Notes: generated by a model not told the origin, from the sequence alone. A stretch of DNA of 64,000 nucleotides from a bacterium (GCA_020444065.1 JAHLLQ010000004.1:367958-431957), one strand, 5' to 3'. Numbered from the stretch's first letter, positions 46,025 through 56,847 are shown. A program made the numbers and translations.

Positions 46025-46483
46025 CTACTCTTCCACTTTGCCCATTCGTACTTCGCTGAGTTCGAGGATGTAGTAGCTGTCCTCCTGCTCAATGTACTGG
46101 CAGGTGAAGTAGTAGCTGTCCTTTGGCGCCGTGTATTCCTTATCGTCCCAATAGCCGAACCCGAGCGTGTCGCCGCGTTGAGCCCACTCGACGCTCATAA
46201 TGATGCCGTCGGTGGTCTCTCGTCCGACGTACTGACTCAGGTAGCCGAGCCCCTCATCGATCGACAGGCCGGCCGGCATGTCGATCTTCTCCAGGGAGAT
46301 CGCGTTGATGGCCTTGAAGCCGCCGAACCCGATCGCAGCAAAGAGGATCACACCAAATACGCAGAGGAAGAGAATCCGAAGCGTGCCTCCGGAACTCGGC
46401 TGATCGACATTGCCTGCAATGATATCGTCGAGCGATGCACTCTCACGGCTGGAGCGGGAATCGTACGGATCCTGGCGCGACAT
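46025..46483 (-). CDS. Hypothetical single-pass membrane protein
   Basis: A 152-residue protein: a Ser/Arg-rich cytoplasmic start (MSRQDPYDSRSSRESASLDD), one helix (LRILFLCVFGVILFAAIGFGGF) and an extracytoplasmic domain with DGIIMSVEWAQRGDTLGFGYW and DSYYFTCQYIEQEDSYYILE. AGGAGG precedes ATG 46483. No family is recognised. It converges with the GH57 gene. Confidence 0.6.
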   Translation of the reverse strand: MSRQDPYDSRSSRESASLDDIIAGNVDQPSSGGTLRILFLCVFGVILFAAIGFGGFKAINAISLEKIDMPAGLSIDEGLGYLSQYVGRETTDGIIMSVEWAQRGDTLGFGYWDDKEYTAPKDSYYFTCQYIEQEDSYYILELSEVRMGKVEE

Positions 46484-46604
46484 AGAGGCCTCCTGGGGAG
46501 ACTTGGCTAATGCTGTGATCAGGATCGAATTAGCTCGCATCGGTGACGCGGAGTCAATTGTAACGGACTGTAAATTGAGTGATCTATCTCGCGCGGGAAT
46601 AGAC

Positions 46605-46620
46605 CGTGAAAAAATTCACA
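46605..46620 (+). promoter_or_regulatory. CRP/FNR-family box 1 upstream of hydrogenase operon
   Basis: CGTGA-AAAAAT-TCACA, nine of ten matches to the TGTGA-N6-TCACA consensus. Its centre is 47 bp from box 2. Confidence 0.65.
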
Positions 46621-46651
46621 ATCTTGCTTGACGCAGGCGCGGCAATATGTT

Positions 46652-46667
46652 TGTGAATTGTTTCACA
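46652..46667 (+). promoter_or_regulatory. CRP/FNR-family box 2 upstream of hydrogenase operon
   Basis: TGTGA-ATTGTT-TCACA is a perfect match to the CRP-type consensus, extended by T and A to a seven-base-arm palindrome. It lies 167 bases before the first hydrogenase gene. Confidence 0.72.
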
Positions 46668-46833
46668 AGAAGCCCGAAGAGGAGAGTTGGAGGGAGGGCT
46701 TCCCGATATACGATCGCCACCCGGACGCTGATTGCAGCCGGGTGGCGCCTCAATCAAGGGGACCCAAAAACCGATTGCCGCCTTCTGGGAGGGGGGCGCT
46801 TCGGGGGGGATTCCCCGTATCCAGGGGTTGATC

Positions 46834-47976
46834 ATGCGGACGATCGAACGAATGGGCTTCGACGGTTTGCTCGATGCTCTGAAGGCCTGGGGGTACACGC
46901 TGATTGGCTCCCGAGTCGCTCAGTCGGCGGTAACGTGGGGCGAGATTGACTCGTCGGCGGACCTGCCCGCGGGCTGCCATGACGAGCAGGCGGGCGGGCG
47001 CTACCGCATCTCGCGCAACGGACGAGCTGCGTTGTTTGACTACGCGGCGGGGCCGCAATCGCTGAAGAAGTACTTCTTCCCTGCGCAGCGTCAGTTGTGG
47101 CGCGTGGAACGTGGCCGAAACGGTTCGCCTCGGAAGATCATTCCCGGCGATCTCACGACACCGAAGCTCGCGTTCATCGGCGTACGGCCTTGCGAACTGG
47201 CCGCGATCGCAGTGCAGGATCGAACCTTCTTGAACGGACGCTACGTCGATCCGTACTACAAGGCACAACGCGAGAATTCTCTCCTCGTCGCGGTCAATTG
47301 CACGAACCCATCGGGTACCTGCTTCTGTGCGTCGATGAAGACGGGGCCGAAGGCGACGGAAGGGTTCGACATTGTTCTGACAGAGGTCTTCGAAGGAGAC
47401 CGTCATTACTTCGTTGCCGACGGTGGAAGCGAAGAAGGGCGGAACGTTCTCGCCCAGGTCACCAGCAACACGTCCAGCGATCACGAGATCGCGGCGGCAC
47501 GGCGGGTCTCAGAATCCGCCGCCAAGCGGATGGGCCGCCAACTGGATACGACACAAATCAAAGAACTGCTGTATCGCAACGACGAGCACCCCCGTTGGGA
47601 TGACGTAGAAGAACGCTGTCTCTCCTGCGGCAACTGCACGTTGGCTTGCCCGACCTGTTTCTGTCACACCGTGGAGGATGTGTCGGATCTGGACGGCCAG
47701 GCGGCGTCGCGTGTGCGGCGGTGGGACTCGTGCTTCTCGATCGACTTCTCCTATATCCACGGCGGCAGTGTGCGAACATCCGGCCGGGCTCGGTATCGGC
47801 AATGGATTACGCACAAGCTGGCGGCGTGGAACGATCAGTTTGGAACTTCCGGGTGCGTGGGCTGCGGCCGGTGCATCACCTGGTGCCCCGTGGGGATTGA
47901 TATCACCGAGGAAGTGCGGGCTATCCGCGAAACGGAACCGCCGCGGAGCCGTGTGAAATCCCATGGAAAGAAGTAG
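46834..47976 (+). CDS. [NiFe]-hydrogenase beta subunit (Fe-S electron transfer)
   Basis: A 380-residue subunit of the sulfhydrogenase beta type (HydB/HyhB), which passes electrons between the gamma and small subunits. [12 protein letters not shown] is the conserved N-terminal block; [15 protein letters not shown] and [15 protein letters not shown] each bind a [4Fe-4S] cluster. ATG 46834 is preferred to the longer frame, whose first 34 residues are low-complexity. It is the first gene of a tight operon that continues to the maturation genes. Confidence 0.9.
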   Translation: MRTIERMGFDGLLDALKAWGYTLIGSRVAQSAVTWGEIDSSADLPAGCHDEQAGGRYRISRNGRAALFDYAAGPQSLKKYFFPAQRQLWRVERGRNGSPRKIIPGDLTTPKLAFIGVRPCELAAIAVQDRTFLNGRYVDPYYKAQRENSLLVAVNCTNPSGTCFCASMKTGPKATEGFDIVLTEVFEGDRHYFVADGGSEEGRNVLAQVTSNTSSDHEIAAARRVSESAAKRMGRQLDTTQIKELLYRNDEHPRWDDVEERCLSCGNCTLACPTCFCHTVEDVSDLDGQAASRVRRWDSCFSIDFSYIHGGSVRTSGRARYRQWITHKLAAWNDQFGTSGCVGCGRCITWCPVGIDITEEVRAIRETEPPRSRVKSHGKK

Positions 47977-47979
47977 AAT

Positions 47980-48453
47980 ATGAAAACGCTCGAATCCATT
48001 CTGGGAGAGCATCCCTTCTTCAAAGGTCTCCCACTCGAACACCTGGAGACATTGAAGGGATGCGCAACAAACGCGGTGTTTGAGAAAAACACCTACTTGT
48101 GCCGCGAGAATCAGGACGCCGACACGTTCTACGTGATTCGTGCCGGCAGGGTTGCGTTGGAAACCGACGCCCCACCTCGCGGAATCATTCCCATCCAGAC
48201 CGTCGGTGCAGGCGAGATTCTCGGTTGGTCCTGGATCATTCCACCGCACGAGTGGCGCTTCGATGGCAAGGCCACAGAACTGACACGCGTGATCTCTCTC
48301 GACGCGAAATGCCTGCGCGACAAGTGCGAGGCGGATCATCACCTGGGCTTCGAACTCGTGAAGCGTTTTTCACAGGTGATGGCAACACGTCTCGCCGCGA
48401 CGCGCTTGCAACTTATGGACATCTACAACATCGAATCCGGGAAGACACGATGA
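47980..48453 (+). CDS. Cyclic-nucleotide-binding-domain protein of hydrogenase operon
   Basis: A 157-residue protein with one CNMP/CRP-type beta-barrel domain ([59 protein letters not shown]) and a C-helix, but no DNA-binding HTH, which would need about 70 more residues. Such small proteins are known in group 3 hydrogenase operons and may tune the enzyme by ligand or oxygen. It begins three bases after the beta gene and overlaps the gamma gene (ATGA). Confidence 0.85.
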   Translation: MKTLESILGEHPFFKGLPLEHLETLKGCATNAVFEKNTYLCRENQDADTFYVIRAGRVALETDAPPRGIIPIQTVGAGEILGWSWIIPPHEWRFDGKATELTRVISLDAKCLRDKCEADHHLGFELVKRFSQVMATRLAATRLQLMDIYNIESGKTR

Positions 48454-49307
48454 AGACACTTGCCATGCCTGAAGCGGCCGTCCGCGACCCGATGGTTCCG
48501 ACGCCTTACGTGATCGAGTCCGTGCGTCGCGAAACGCACGATACATTTACGCTCGAGATGGTGCCGGAGGATGGAACAACGCGGCTGAATTTCAAGCCGG
48601 GGCAGTTCAACATGCTCTATGTATTCGGCGTTGGCGAGATTCCGATCTCGATCAGCGGCGATCCGGCGCATCCAGAGACTCTGACGCACACAACGCGCGC
48701 CGTCGGCGCCGTGACCAAGGCGATGCAGCGCCTGAAGAAAGGCGACGTGCTGGGTGTGCGTGGTCCATACGGAACGCAATGGCCGGTCGAAGAAGCGATG
48801 GGACACGACATTGTGATCGTCGCCGGCGGCATTGGTCTGGCGCCGCTGCGTCCGATCATCTATCGCGTCCTGTCGGAACGAGAGCGTTTCGGCCAGGTCG
48901 TTCTGCTGTATGGAACACGGAGCCCGTCGGATATCTTGTTCAAGAAGGAACTGCAGCGCTGGGGCGGCAGCTTCGGCATGGATGTCTTCGTTACCGTAGA
49001 CCGCGGCGACCAGAATTGGCACGGCAGCATCGGCGTCGTGACCAACCTGGTTCGTCGCGCGCCGTTCGACCCATTGAATGCAACGGCGATGGTGTGTGGG
49101 CCGGAAATCATGATGCGGTATTGCGCGCATGAACTGGCTAAGCGTGGTGTCGATCAGGATCGAACCTACGTTTCGATGGAACGCAATATGAAGTGCGGCA
49201 TTGGCCTGTGCGGGCATTGCCAGTACGGCCCTGTCTTCATCTGCAAGGACGGGCCGGTGTTCCGCTACGACCGAATCCGCGGAATGTTCGGAAAGCGGGA
49301 GATCTGA
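48450..49307 (+). CDS. [NiFe]-hydrogenase gamma subunit (FAD/NAD(P)H-binding)
   Basis: A 285-residue diaphorase subunit (HydG/HyhG type). [20 protein letters not shown] binds flavin, [17 protein letters not shown] binds NAD(P)H and [18 protein letters not shown] with a later Cys ligates a [2Fe-2S] cluster. ATG 48450 overlaps the previous TGA; the upstream in-frame extension is a shadow of that gene. Confidence 0.92.
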   Translation: MKTLAMPEAAVRDPMVPTPYVIESVRRETHDTFTLEMVPEDGTTRLNFKPGQFNMLYVFGVGEIPISISGDPAHPETLTHTTRAVGAVTKAMQRLKKGDVLGVRGPYGTQWPVEEAMGHDIVIVAGGIGLAPLRPIIYRVLSERERFGQVVLLYGTRSPSDILFKKELQRWGGSFGMDVFVTVDRGDQNWHGSIGVVTNLVRRAPFDPLNATAMVCGPEIMMRYCAHELAKRGVDQDRTYVSMERNMKCGIGLCGHCQYGPVFICKDGPVFRYDRIRGMFGKREI

Positions 49308-49308
49308 G

Positions 49309-50080
49309 ATGCCGAATTCGAAGAAGCCAAAACTCGCCGTGTGGAAGTTCTCGTCCTGCGACGGTTGCCAGTTGAGTTTGCTGGACTGCGAAGACGAGTT
49401 GCTGGCCGTTGCGAATGCGATCGACATCGCCTACTTCCCGGAAGCCAGTCGCGCGATGGTGAAGGGCCCATACGACATTTCACTCGTCGAAGGATCGATC
49501 ACAACGCCGCACGAAGAAGAGAACATCCACAAAGTACGCCGCCAATCGAAGGTGCTGATCACAATCGGCGCGTGTGCCACCGCGGGTGGTATTCAGGCGC
49601 TTCGGAATTTCCGCGATGTGCGCCAGATGGTTTCCGCCGTTTACGCGCATCCTGAGTTCATCAAGAGTCTCAATAAGTCGACGCCGATCGCGGACCACGT
49701 CTTCGTCGATTTCGAATTGCGCGGCTGCCCAATCAACAAGGCTCAACTCCTCGAAGTCGTCAGCGCTTACCTGGTTGGTCGCAAACCGAACGTGCCGGCT
49801 TTCAGCGTCTGTCAGGAGTGCAAGCGACGCGGCAACGTGTGCGTAATGGTGGCGCGTGGCGAACCGTGCCTTGGCCCAGTTACGCAGGCGGGCTGCGGCG
49901 CGCTTTGCCCTTCGTACGACCGTGGTTGTTTCGGCTGCTTCGGCCCGAAAGAAACCGCAAACACACCGGCCCTGGGTGAATGGTGGAAGACGGAGTTGGG
50001 CGTGGACAGCGATGGCGTGAAGCGCTCATTCCGCACCTTCAATGCCTACGCGGAAGCCTTCAGAAGGGAAAGCGAGAGTC

Positions 50081-50091
<11 letters not shown>
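49309..50091 (+). CDS. [NiFe]-hydrogenase small subunit
   Basis: A 260-residue subunit carrying the electron-transfer clusters next to the active site. [15 protein letters not shown] (C17, C20), [13 protein letters not shown] and the C-rich segments [16 protein letters not shown] and [16 protein letters not shown] are the expected cluster ligands of group 3 enzymes. ATG 49309 lies one base after the gamma stop. It overlaps the large-subunit start by 11 bases. Confidence 0.94.
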
Positions 50092-51415
<1,324 letters not shown>

Positions 51416-51417
51416 CG

Positions 51418-51882
51418 ATGGGCGTTCTGGTAATTGGGGTTGGGAACGAACTCCGCCGCGACGATGGCGTTGGGATCGCCATCGCGCGGCGGATTTCCGC
51501 TGAACAATTGCCCGGCGTAATCGTGCGCGAATGCACGGGCGAAGGGGCGGGCCTGATCAACGCGTGGACCGGGCACGATGCCGTGATTGTCTGCGATGCG
51601 ATCAAGTCGGGAAGCGCCCCCGGAACAGTCCATCGTCTGGATGCTTCCAAGCGCGAAATCCCAAGCGGGCTGTTTCACTACTCAACCCATGAATTCGGAT
51701 TGGCCGAGGCTGTTGAGCTGTCGCGGGCGATGGATGAGTTGCCCGGGCGCTTTCTGATATTCGGTGTCGAAGGCAAGGACTTTTCTGGCGGAAAAGGATT
51801 GTCAAAGGCAGTCGAGCAGGGCATGGAAACAGTGTTGTGCGGTGTGTTGAGGGAGATCGGTCCGGAGGCCGGGATCAGTTAG
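51418..51882 (+). CDS. Hydrogenase maturation protease
   Basis: A 154-residue HycI/HyaD-family endopeptidase that clips the large-subunit C-terminus after nickel insertion. VLVIGVGNELRRDDGVGIAIA gives the nickel-sensing Asp and Glu, and THEFGLAEAVELS is the second conserved block. ATG 51418 is two bases after the large-subunit stop. Confidence 0.92.
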   Translation: MGVLVIGVGNELRRDDGVGIAIARRISAEQLPGVIVRECTGEGAGLINAWTGHDAVIVCDAIKSGSAPGTVHRLDASKREIPSGLFHYSTHEFGLAEAVELSRAMDELPGRFLIFGVEGKDFSGGKGLSKAVEQGMETVLCGVLREIGPEAGIS

Positions 51883-51955
51883 GCAAGGCCTTCTCATTTC
51901 CCTCTCACAGAGCTAGAAACCGCCGACTTGTCGAACTCAACGGAGGGAATCCCCC

Positions 51956-52222
51956 ATGCACGAGATGTCGTTGTTCAAACCGCTGATCACACGGATTGAG
52001 CAAATCGCGGAGGAAGAAAGCTCGCCGAGCATCGCGGCGGCGACTGTCCGGCTTGGCGCATTTGCGCCGATCTCGCCGGATCATTTCAAGGAGCACTGGA
52101 ACGAATTTACGAAGGGCACGGTGGCCGAAGGTGCGACGTTGACTCTCGTACGCGACGAAAACGAGATGTCTCCGCGCGCACAGGACATTGTGCTGGAAAG
52201 CGTCGAGATCGAAGAAGGCTAA
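51956..52222 (+). CDS. HypA-like protein lacking the zinc domain
   Basis: An 88-residue protein with the HypA start MHEMSLFKPLI, whose His2 and Glu3 form the nickel site in HypA, and the strand TVRLGAFAPISPDHFKEHWNEFTKGT. The usual CxxC...CxxC zinc loop of HypA (about 30 residues) is absent; the sequence goes directly to LTLVRDENEMSPRAQDIVLESVEIEE. It may be a truncated or alternative nickel-delivery factor for this hydrogenase. Its end overlaps the convergent Cys-rich gene by four bases. Confidence 0.78.
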   Translation: MHEMSLFKPLITRIEQIAEEESSPSIAAATVRLGAFAPISPDHFKEHWNEFTKGTVAEGATLTLVRDENEMSPRAQDIVLESVEIEEG

Positions 52223-52434
52223 GGTTGTGGAGTCTGGGCAGCGCGGCGCTGGGCTTCCTTGCGGGCTTTCTTGAGCCGGCGCTCGATGTCGCTCTTAGCG
52301 GAGCATCCGCTGGAACCGCAGCCGCAGCCTCGGCTCTTCTTGGCGAAGAACGTCTTCCAGAAAACCCAGCCCATGTACACCGTCGCACCTGCGATGATGA
52401 CGGCGACGATGATGGTTTGCGTTGTTGGAGACAT
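52219..52434 (-). CDS. FeoB-associated Cys-rich membrane protein
   Basis: A 71-residue protein: one membrane helix (TIIVAVIIAGATVYMGWVFWKTFF), the cluster KSRGCGCGSSGCSAK and a basic helical tail. This matches the small Cys-rich proteins encoded after feoB. ATG 52434 has GGGAG upstream, 14 bases after the feoB stop; the larger open frame that includes it is a shadow of feoB. Confidence 0.85.
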   Translation of the reverse strand: MSPTTQTIIVAVIIAGATVYMGWVFWKTFFAKKSRGCGCGSSGCSAKSDIERRLKKARKEAQRRAAQTPQP

Positions 52435-52448
52435 GGCTTCGCTCCCTT

Positions 52449-54776
52449 CTAAAGCAACAAACGACTGGCAATCTGGTAAGTGATCAACGAACCGATGTAG
52501 GCCAGCGTCGTCATGTAGGCGAACGTGAACACCGGCCAGCGCCAGGAATTCGTTTCGCGCTTGATCACGGCCAGCGTGGCCGCACACTGCATACATAGCG
52601 CAAAGAATACCATAATCGACAGCGCCACGGCGATATTGAACACCGGCTGGCCGTCGGGGCCGCGCGCCGCGCGCAATTTGTCGCGCAGATCGGTGGTCGT
52701 CTCGTCGGTATCGCCACCCAGATCGTAGATCACGCCCAACGTGGCGACGATGATTTCGCGCGCCAGGAAGCTGGCGATCGCGGCCATGCCGATCTTCCAG
52801 TCCCATCCCAGCGGCTTCACCGCTGGCTCGATCAGATGCCCGACACGACCCAGGACGGATTGGCGAACATAAGCTCCTTCGATGCGGCGATCGAGGCTGT
52901 CCTCGATCTCCTGACGGCTCGCGAGTAGTTGAGCGCCTTCTTCGAGAACGCCCGCCTTGGCGGGGGAGTGCTCGGAATCCAGTGCGGTCAGCAAGGCCTC
53001 TTCCGAGTCCGGCGTGTTCGTCTGTGCCAGGTAGTCGTCGATCTGCGCCTGCACTGCGGCGATCTGCTGTGCGTTAGCCGCTTCCATTTCTTCTGCCAAC
53101 GATGCGGGACGCGGATAGTACGTCAGCGCCCAGATGATCACTGACACGGCAAAGATAATCGTTCCGGCGTTTGTCAGGAACGACCAGCCGCTCTCGATCA
53201 TGCGGTGGAAGATCGTCAGCGCGTGTGGTGCCTTGTAGGGCGGCAACTCCATCACGAGCGATGGTGTGCGGCCCCTCAAGAGTGTCCGCTTCAGCACCAA
53301 CGCGACCGGGACGGCGACGCTGATTCCGACCAGGTACATTGCGAACAACGTCACCGCCTGCAAGCCCAGTAAACCCGGGATCAAGGTACGCTTCGGAACG
53401 AACGCACCGATCAGCAGCACGTACACCGGCAGGCGCGCGGAGCAACTCATCAACGGTGCTACCAGAATTGTCGCGATGCGGTCGCGCCGGTTCTCGATCA
53501 CGCGAGCCGCCATGATTCCCGGAACGGCGCAGGCGAAGCTGCTCAGCATCGGGATGAAACTGCGTCCGCTCAGTCCGACGCGGCTCAGCACCTTGTCCAT
53601 CAGGAACGCTGCGCGCGCCATGTAGCCGCAATCTTCGAGCAGCGAGATGAACAGGAAGAGAATCAGAATCTGCGGCAGGAAGATGACAACGCCGCCGACG
53701 CCGGCGATCACGCCGTCCACCAGGAAGCTCTGCAGCGTCCCCGGGTCCATGTTCGATGCGACCAGGCCACCCAGCATCGCGAAGATGCCGTCGACCAGAT
53801 CCATCAGCGGCCCGGACCAGGAGTAGATTGCCTGAAAGACGATCAGCATCAGGGCTGCGAAGATCACCGTACCCCACACCTTGTGGATCAGAATGCCGTC
53901 GATCTTATCGCTGCTGCTTGTGCGTGGCGAGTCCGGGCGCGTTACGACTTCAGCGATGGCGCCTCGGATCCAGCCGTACCGCTTGCGGGCTTCGAGCGAC
54001 GGCAGGCGATGGCCGGAGTCGGAGAGGCGCTGCCGCGTTTCAGAAATTGCAGAGCGGGCCGCCTCGCCACCCTCCTCGATCAGCCGCTTCTCGGCCATGC
54101 CTTCCACTTCCAGCAGCGAGCGACGCACAAGGAACGGATGCGCCGCGGGCTCGGGAATCCCGATCTCCAGAAGCTTCTCCCGCAGCGCGAGCAACTCCGC
54201 CTGGAAGTCCTCCGGGAAGATCTCCGGCCGCGTCGCCTTGGGGATGTCACCGAGGCTGCGGATGATGTCTTCGAGAGCATCCAGGCCGTGGTTCTTCGAA
54301 GCGATCGTGGCCACAACCGGGATACCGAGGTTTTGCGCGAGGTGTTCCTCGTTAATCTCGATCTCGGCTTTCTTCGCAGTGTCGACCATGTTCAGAACCA
54401 ACACGGTCGGCAGCCCCAGCTCCATGACCTGCGTGGCGAGGAAGAGATTGCGTTCGAGATTCGATGCATCGACGACGACAAACACGGCATCGGGCCGCGG
54501 ATCTTCCGGGCGCTGCCCCAGCAGAACATCGACGGCCACCATCTCGTCGGCCGAGCGGGCAGAGAGGCTGTAGGTGCCCGGCAGATCGATCATCTGAACC
54601 GTGCCGCCGGAGCTGCGAACCGCGCCGATCTTGCGTTCGACGGTCACACCCGCGTAGTTCCCGACACGGGCACGAAAGCCCGTCAAAGCGTTGAAGATCG
54701 TCGTCTTGCCCGTATTCGGGTTTCCGATCAGGGCAATGTTTCGCACTTGGATGGCGGCTTCGGTCGCGGTCGTCAT
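52449..54776 (-). CDS. feoB: Ferrous iron transport protein B
   Basis: A 775-residue Fe(II) transporter. The N-terminal G domain has GNPNTGKTT (G1), IDLPGTYSLSARS (G3) and LNMVDTAKK (G4). The membrane part has two gate repeats (GGVVIFLPQILILFLFISLLE, IPMLSSFACAVPGIMAAR) with a long cytoplasmic insertion at about 560-640 before the last helices. Length and order match the family. It begins 36 bases after the second feoA gene. Confidence 0.95.
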   Translation of the reverse strand: MTTATEAAIQVRNIALIGNPNTGKTTIFNALTGFRARVGNYAGVTVERKIGAVRSSGGTVQMIDLPGTYSLSARSADEMVAVDVLLGQRPEDPRPDAVFVVVDASNLERNLFLATQVMELGLPTVLVLNMVDTAKKAEIEINEEHLAQNLGIPVVATIASKNHGLDALEDIIRSLGDIPKATRPEIFPEDFQAELLALREKLLEIGIPEPAAHPFLVRRSLLEVEGMAEKRLIEEGGEAARSAISETRQRLSDSGHRLPSLEARKRYGWIRGAIAEVVTRPDSPRTSSSDKIDGILIHKVWGTVIFAALMLIVFQAIYSWSGPLMDLVDGIFAMLGGLVASNMDPGTLQSFLVDGVIAGVGGVVIFLPQILILFLFISLLEDCGYMARAAFLMDKVLSRVGLSGRSFIPMLSSFACAVPGIMAARVIENRRDRIATILVAPLMSCSARLPVYVLLIGAFVPKRTLIPGLLGLQAVTLFAMYLVGISVAVPVALVLKRTLLRGRTPSLVMELPPYKAPHALTIFHRMIESGWSFLTNAGTIIFAVSVIIWALTYYPRPASLAEEMEAANAQQIAAVQAQIDDYLAQTNTPDSEEALLTALDSEHSPAKAGVLEEGAQLLASRQEIEDSLDRRIEGAYVRQSVLGRVGHLIEPAVKPLGWDWKIGMAAIASFLAREIIVATLGVIYDLGGDTDETTTDLRDKLRAARGPDGQPVFNIAVALSIMVFFALCMQCAATLAVIKRETNSWRWPVFTFAYMTTLAYIGSLITYQIASRLLL

Positions 54777-54812
54777 CTATCGGTTCGCTTTGTTTGTCGG
54801 GGGTTTATCAGT

Positions 54813-55040
54813 TCAGAGCGGCACAACTTGGATTTGTGCTGCGTCGGATTTCCGGAGAGACAGGTTGTACCCGCGGACGCGGACCTCAAGCGGGTCGCCG
54901 AGGGGCGCAAAGCGCACCATGGTGACTTCTTCTTCCTCGATGAGTCCCATTTCCAGGATACGTTGAATGTTGACCGGGTCGCCTTCGAGGGCGGTGATTC
55001 GCGCCTTCTGGCCCGGCTGGAGATCTGCAAGCGAGGTCAT
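54813..55040 (-). CDS. feoA: Ferrous iron transport protein A (second copy)
   Basis: A 75-residue SH3-fold protein (MTSLADLQPGQKARITALEG, RILEMGLIEEEEVTMVRFAP, GYNLSLRKSDAAQIQV). It supports FeoB activity. It starts two bases after the stop of the first copy. Confidence 0.9.
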   Translation of the reverse strand: MTSLADLQPGQKARITALEGDPVNIQRILEMGLIEEEEVTMVRFAPLGDPLEVRVRGYNLSLRKSDAAQIQVVPL

Positions 55041-55042
55041 CT

Positions 55043-55279
55043 TCAATCCAGCGGCGATACCCGGACGGTGTCCGTGTGGCTGCCACGCAGCATCACGCGG
55101 CTTTCGCCCACCTGGACGGCACAGGGAGAACCATCGGTGATCATACGAATCAGGGCGCCACAGCAGAAGCCCATCGAGGCCAGTTGCTGGCACTCATCGT
55201 CACATCCACAGAGTTCCTCGACGACGGCCACCTGGCCGGCTTTGAGGGTTCGAAGACAGGTTGGTTGAAGTGGTTGCAC
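55043..55279 (-). CDS. Cys-rich FeoA-like protein
   Basis: A 78-residue FeoA-fold protein from GTG 55279. Unlike the second copy it has seven Cys, including the run LCGCDDECQQLASMGFCCG. A metal-binding or redox role is possible. It is the first gene of the feo operon, directly downstream of the two operator-like palindromes. Confidence 0.8.
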   Translation of the reverse strand: MQPLQPTCLRTLKAGQVAVVEELCGCDDECQQLASMGFCCGALIRMITDGSPCAVQVGESRVMLRGSHTDTVRVSPLD

Positions 55280-55331
55280 GGTTGAGAATTACCTCGCATT
55301 CCTCAATTCTGATTGGGGTTTAGCAAGGACA

Positions 55332-55370
55332 TGTTTGGCGAGTCAAACACAATGTTTGGCATGGCAAAAA
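55332..55370 (-). promoter_or_regulatory. Paired operator-like palindromes upstream of feo operon
   Basis: TGTTTG-GCGAGT-CAAACA (55332-55349) and TGTTTG-GCATGG-CAAAAA (55353-55370) are spaced 21 bp centre to centre, two helical turns. They may bind a metal-responsive repressor. They do not match the classic Fur box. Confidence 0.5.
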
Positions 55371-55426
55371 AATAATTGCGGATATTGCGAGGTGTGAATA
55401 TGGAAAATATGCTAAACGCCTTGATT

Positions 55427-56278
55427 TCAATTCTTTGTGTTGGCGTTCAGGAAATTCAGAATCTGTGTGCGACCGGTCTTCGTCGCCAAGAGCTCGCGAG
55501 CATAGCCCTTTTCCGGGATCAGTTGCTGCCGCAAATCCCGATTTCGGCTGCTGAGGGTTCGCAGCACGTTCACCGACGAGCTGTCCTGAGCGGACGCCAG
55601 GGCCAGGATCGGACGCCCCTGGATGTTCTTGAGTTCCGCCGCCAAGTCCAACCCGCGGTAAGTCGAGAGCGGACTAACAAGGATGAATCCATCCACGTGA
55701 GAAGCATTCTTCACGGCCGCGACTCCGCCGACGTTGCATCCGGTCCCGGCGCCAAGGACGAACAGCTTGTCCCTCTTGCCGTGGAATCCCTTCTGCTCCA
55801 GCCAGGCGATCGCCGCCTCAACATCCTTCGGCAGCCCAAGAAAATCATTCCCTTCCTTGCCTGCCTTGAACTTGGACTGATCGATCGTCTCGCCCTCCTC
55901 CGTCTTGGTGCTTTCACCCGTGCCGCGCAGGTCAAAGGACATGATCGAGTACCCGTTCGAGAGCAGGAAGCGCTCGAAGTCCGCAAAGTCGCGCCGCGTT
56001 CCGTTCTGCTGATGGACCAGAATCACGGTTCCTTTGTCGCCGCCGACAGCTCGGCCGTAAGTGCCATGCAGGATCACCCCATCCTCAGTGCGAAACTGAA
56101 CTGAAGCGCGGGGGTCCGGCGCCCTGGGCTCGCGAACGACAGGCAACGGCTGATCCGGGGTCAGACCCAGGAAGGCGCGAACGGAATCCGTCGTCGCTTT
56201 GTCGTTGCCGACCGGCGGGAAGGCCATCGCTGAAAGAGTCACCAAAACCAGAGCGATCAAGAGAACAAAACGTTTCAT
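55427..56278 (-). CDS. Alpha/beta-hydrolase-like secreted protein, nucleophile missing
   Basis: A 283-residue protein with a signal peptide (RFVLLIALVLVTLSAMA) and a hydrolase fold (VILVHQQNGTRRDFADFERFL, SMSFDLRGTGEST). The nucleophile elbow is LGAGTGCN, with Gly where Ser, Asp or Cys is expected in GxSxG. The His region is not clear. It may be inactive or a binding protein. ATG 56278 gives the signal peptide; the longer frame does not. Confidence 0.65.
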   Translation of the reverse strand: MKRFVLLIALVLVTLSAMAFPPVGNDKATTDSVRAFLGLTPDQPLPVVREPRAPDPRASVQFRTEDGVILHGTYGRAVGGDKGTVILVHQQNGTRRDFADFERFLLSNGYSIMSFDLRGTGESTKTEEGETIDQSKFKAGKEGNDFLGLPKDVEAAIAWLEQKGFHGKRDKLFVLGAGTGCNVGGVAAVKNASHVDGFILVSPLSTYRGLDLAAELKNIQGRPILALASAQDSSSVNVLRTLSSRNRDLRQQLIPEKGYARELLATKTGRTQILNFLNANTKN

Positions 56279-56847
56279 AGAGTCGAGACCTCGACATGGA
56301 AAGCCCAGCGGAGGGCGGTTGTATACAAAGACCAGGAACCCTGCTGAGAGGGTTTGCAGCGCTGCCAAATGATAGGCCCGCTCCAGGTGGGGCGGGCAAG
56401 AGAAGAGGCGCCGTGGGGCACCCTCAATAGCTGATCAATTCGCTCGGCCACATGTGAAGCGCCGTGGGGTTCGAGCCCGAAGTCGCCACGAGCTCCGTTG
56501 ACCAAAAAGAACTCCATGATCATACCCAGGTGATTTCAAGATATCTCACCTGAAAGTCAATCCATGTCGATCTGTGTCTCGCTTCGCATTAGCGGGCCAA
56601 AGCTGTCCAGAGAATCCGAGGAGATGACTCAGACGAATTCCGCCGTTTCCTGACGAATCAGCTTGCACAGCGTCCAGGGAATCTGGCCAATCACCGGTTC
56701 TTTGCTGACGGCGTGTCCTCTACGTTAGCAATATGTCAGAATTCGGGATTCCGGGCGACCGCTTTAGCTTGACATAGTAGGTCCTGCCAATGGCATGAAT
56801 GCTCCAATGCGGCTTTCCCGGAATAAGTACCGCTGATCGACCCCGAA
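56279..56847. other. Intergenic region
   Basis: 569 bases with no ORF that looks protein-coding on either strand. No RNA gene was recognised. Confidence 0.4.

Noticed and set aside
46628..46651. TTGACG and TATGTT as a hydrogenase promoter
   Set aside because: The spacing is only 12 bases, too short for a sigma-70 promoter.
52435..52806. Upstream extension of the Cys-rich FeoB-associated frame
   Set aside because: It is a shadow of feoB in another frame; ATG 52434 has a ribosome-binding site.
53883..55268. 461-residue plus-strand frame
   Set aside because: Antisense to feoB and feoA, both with full family motifs.
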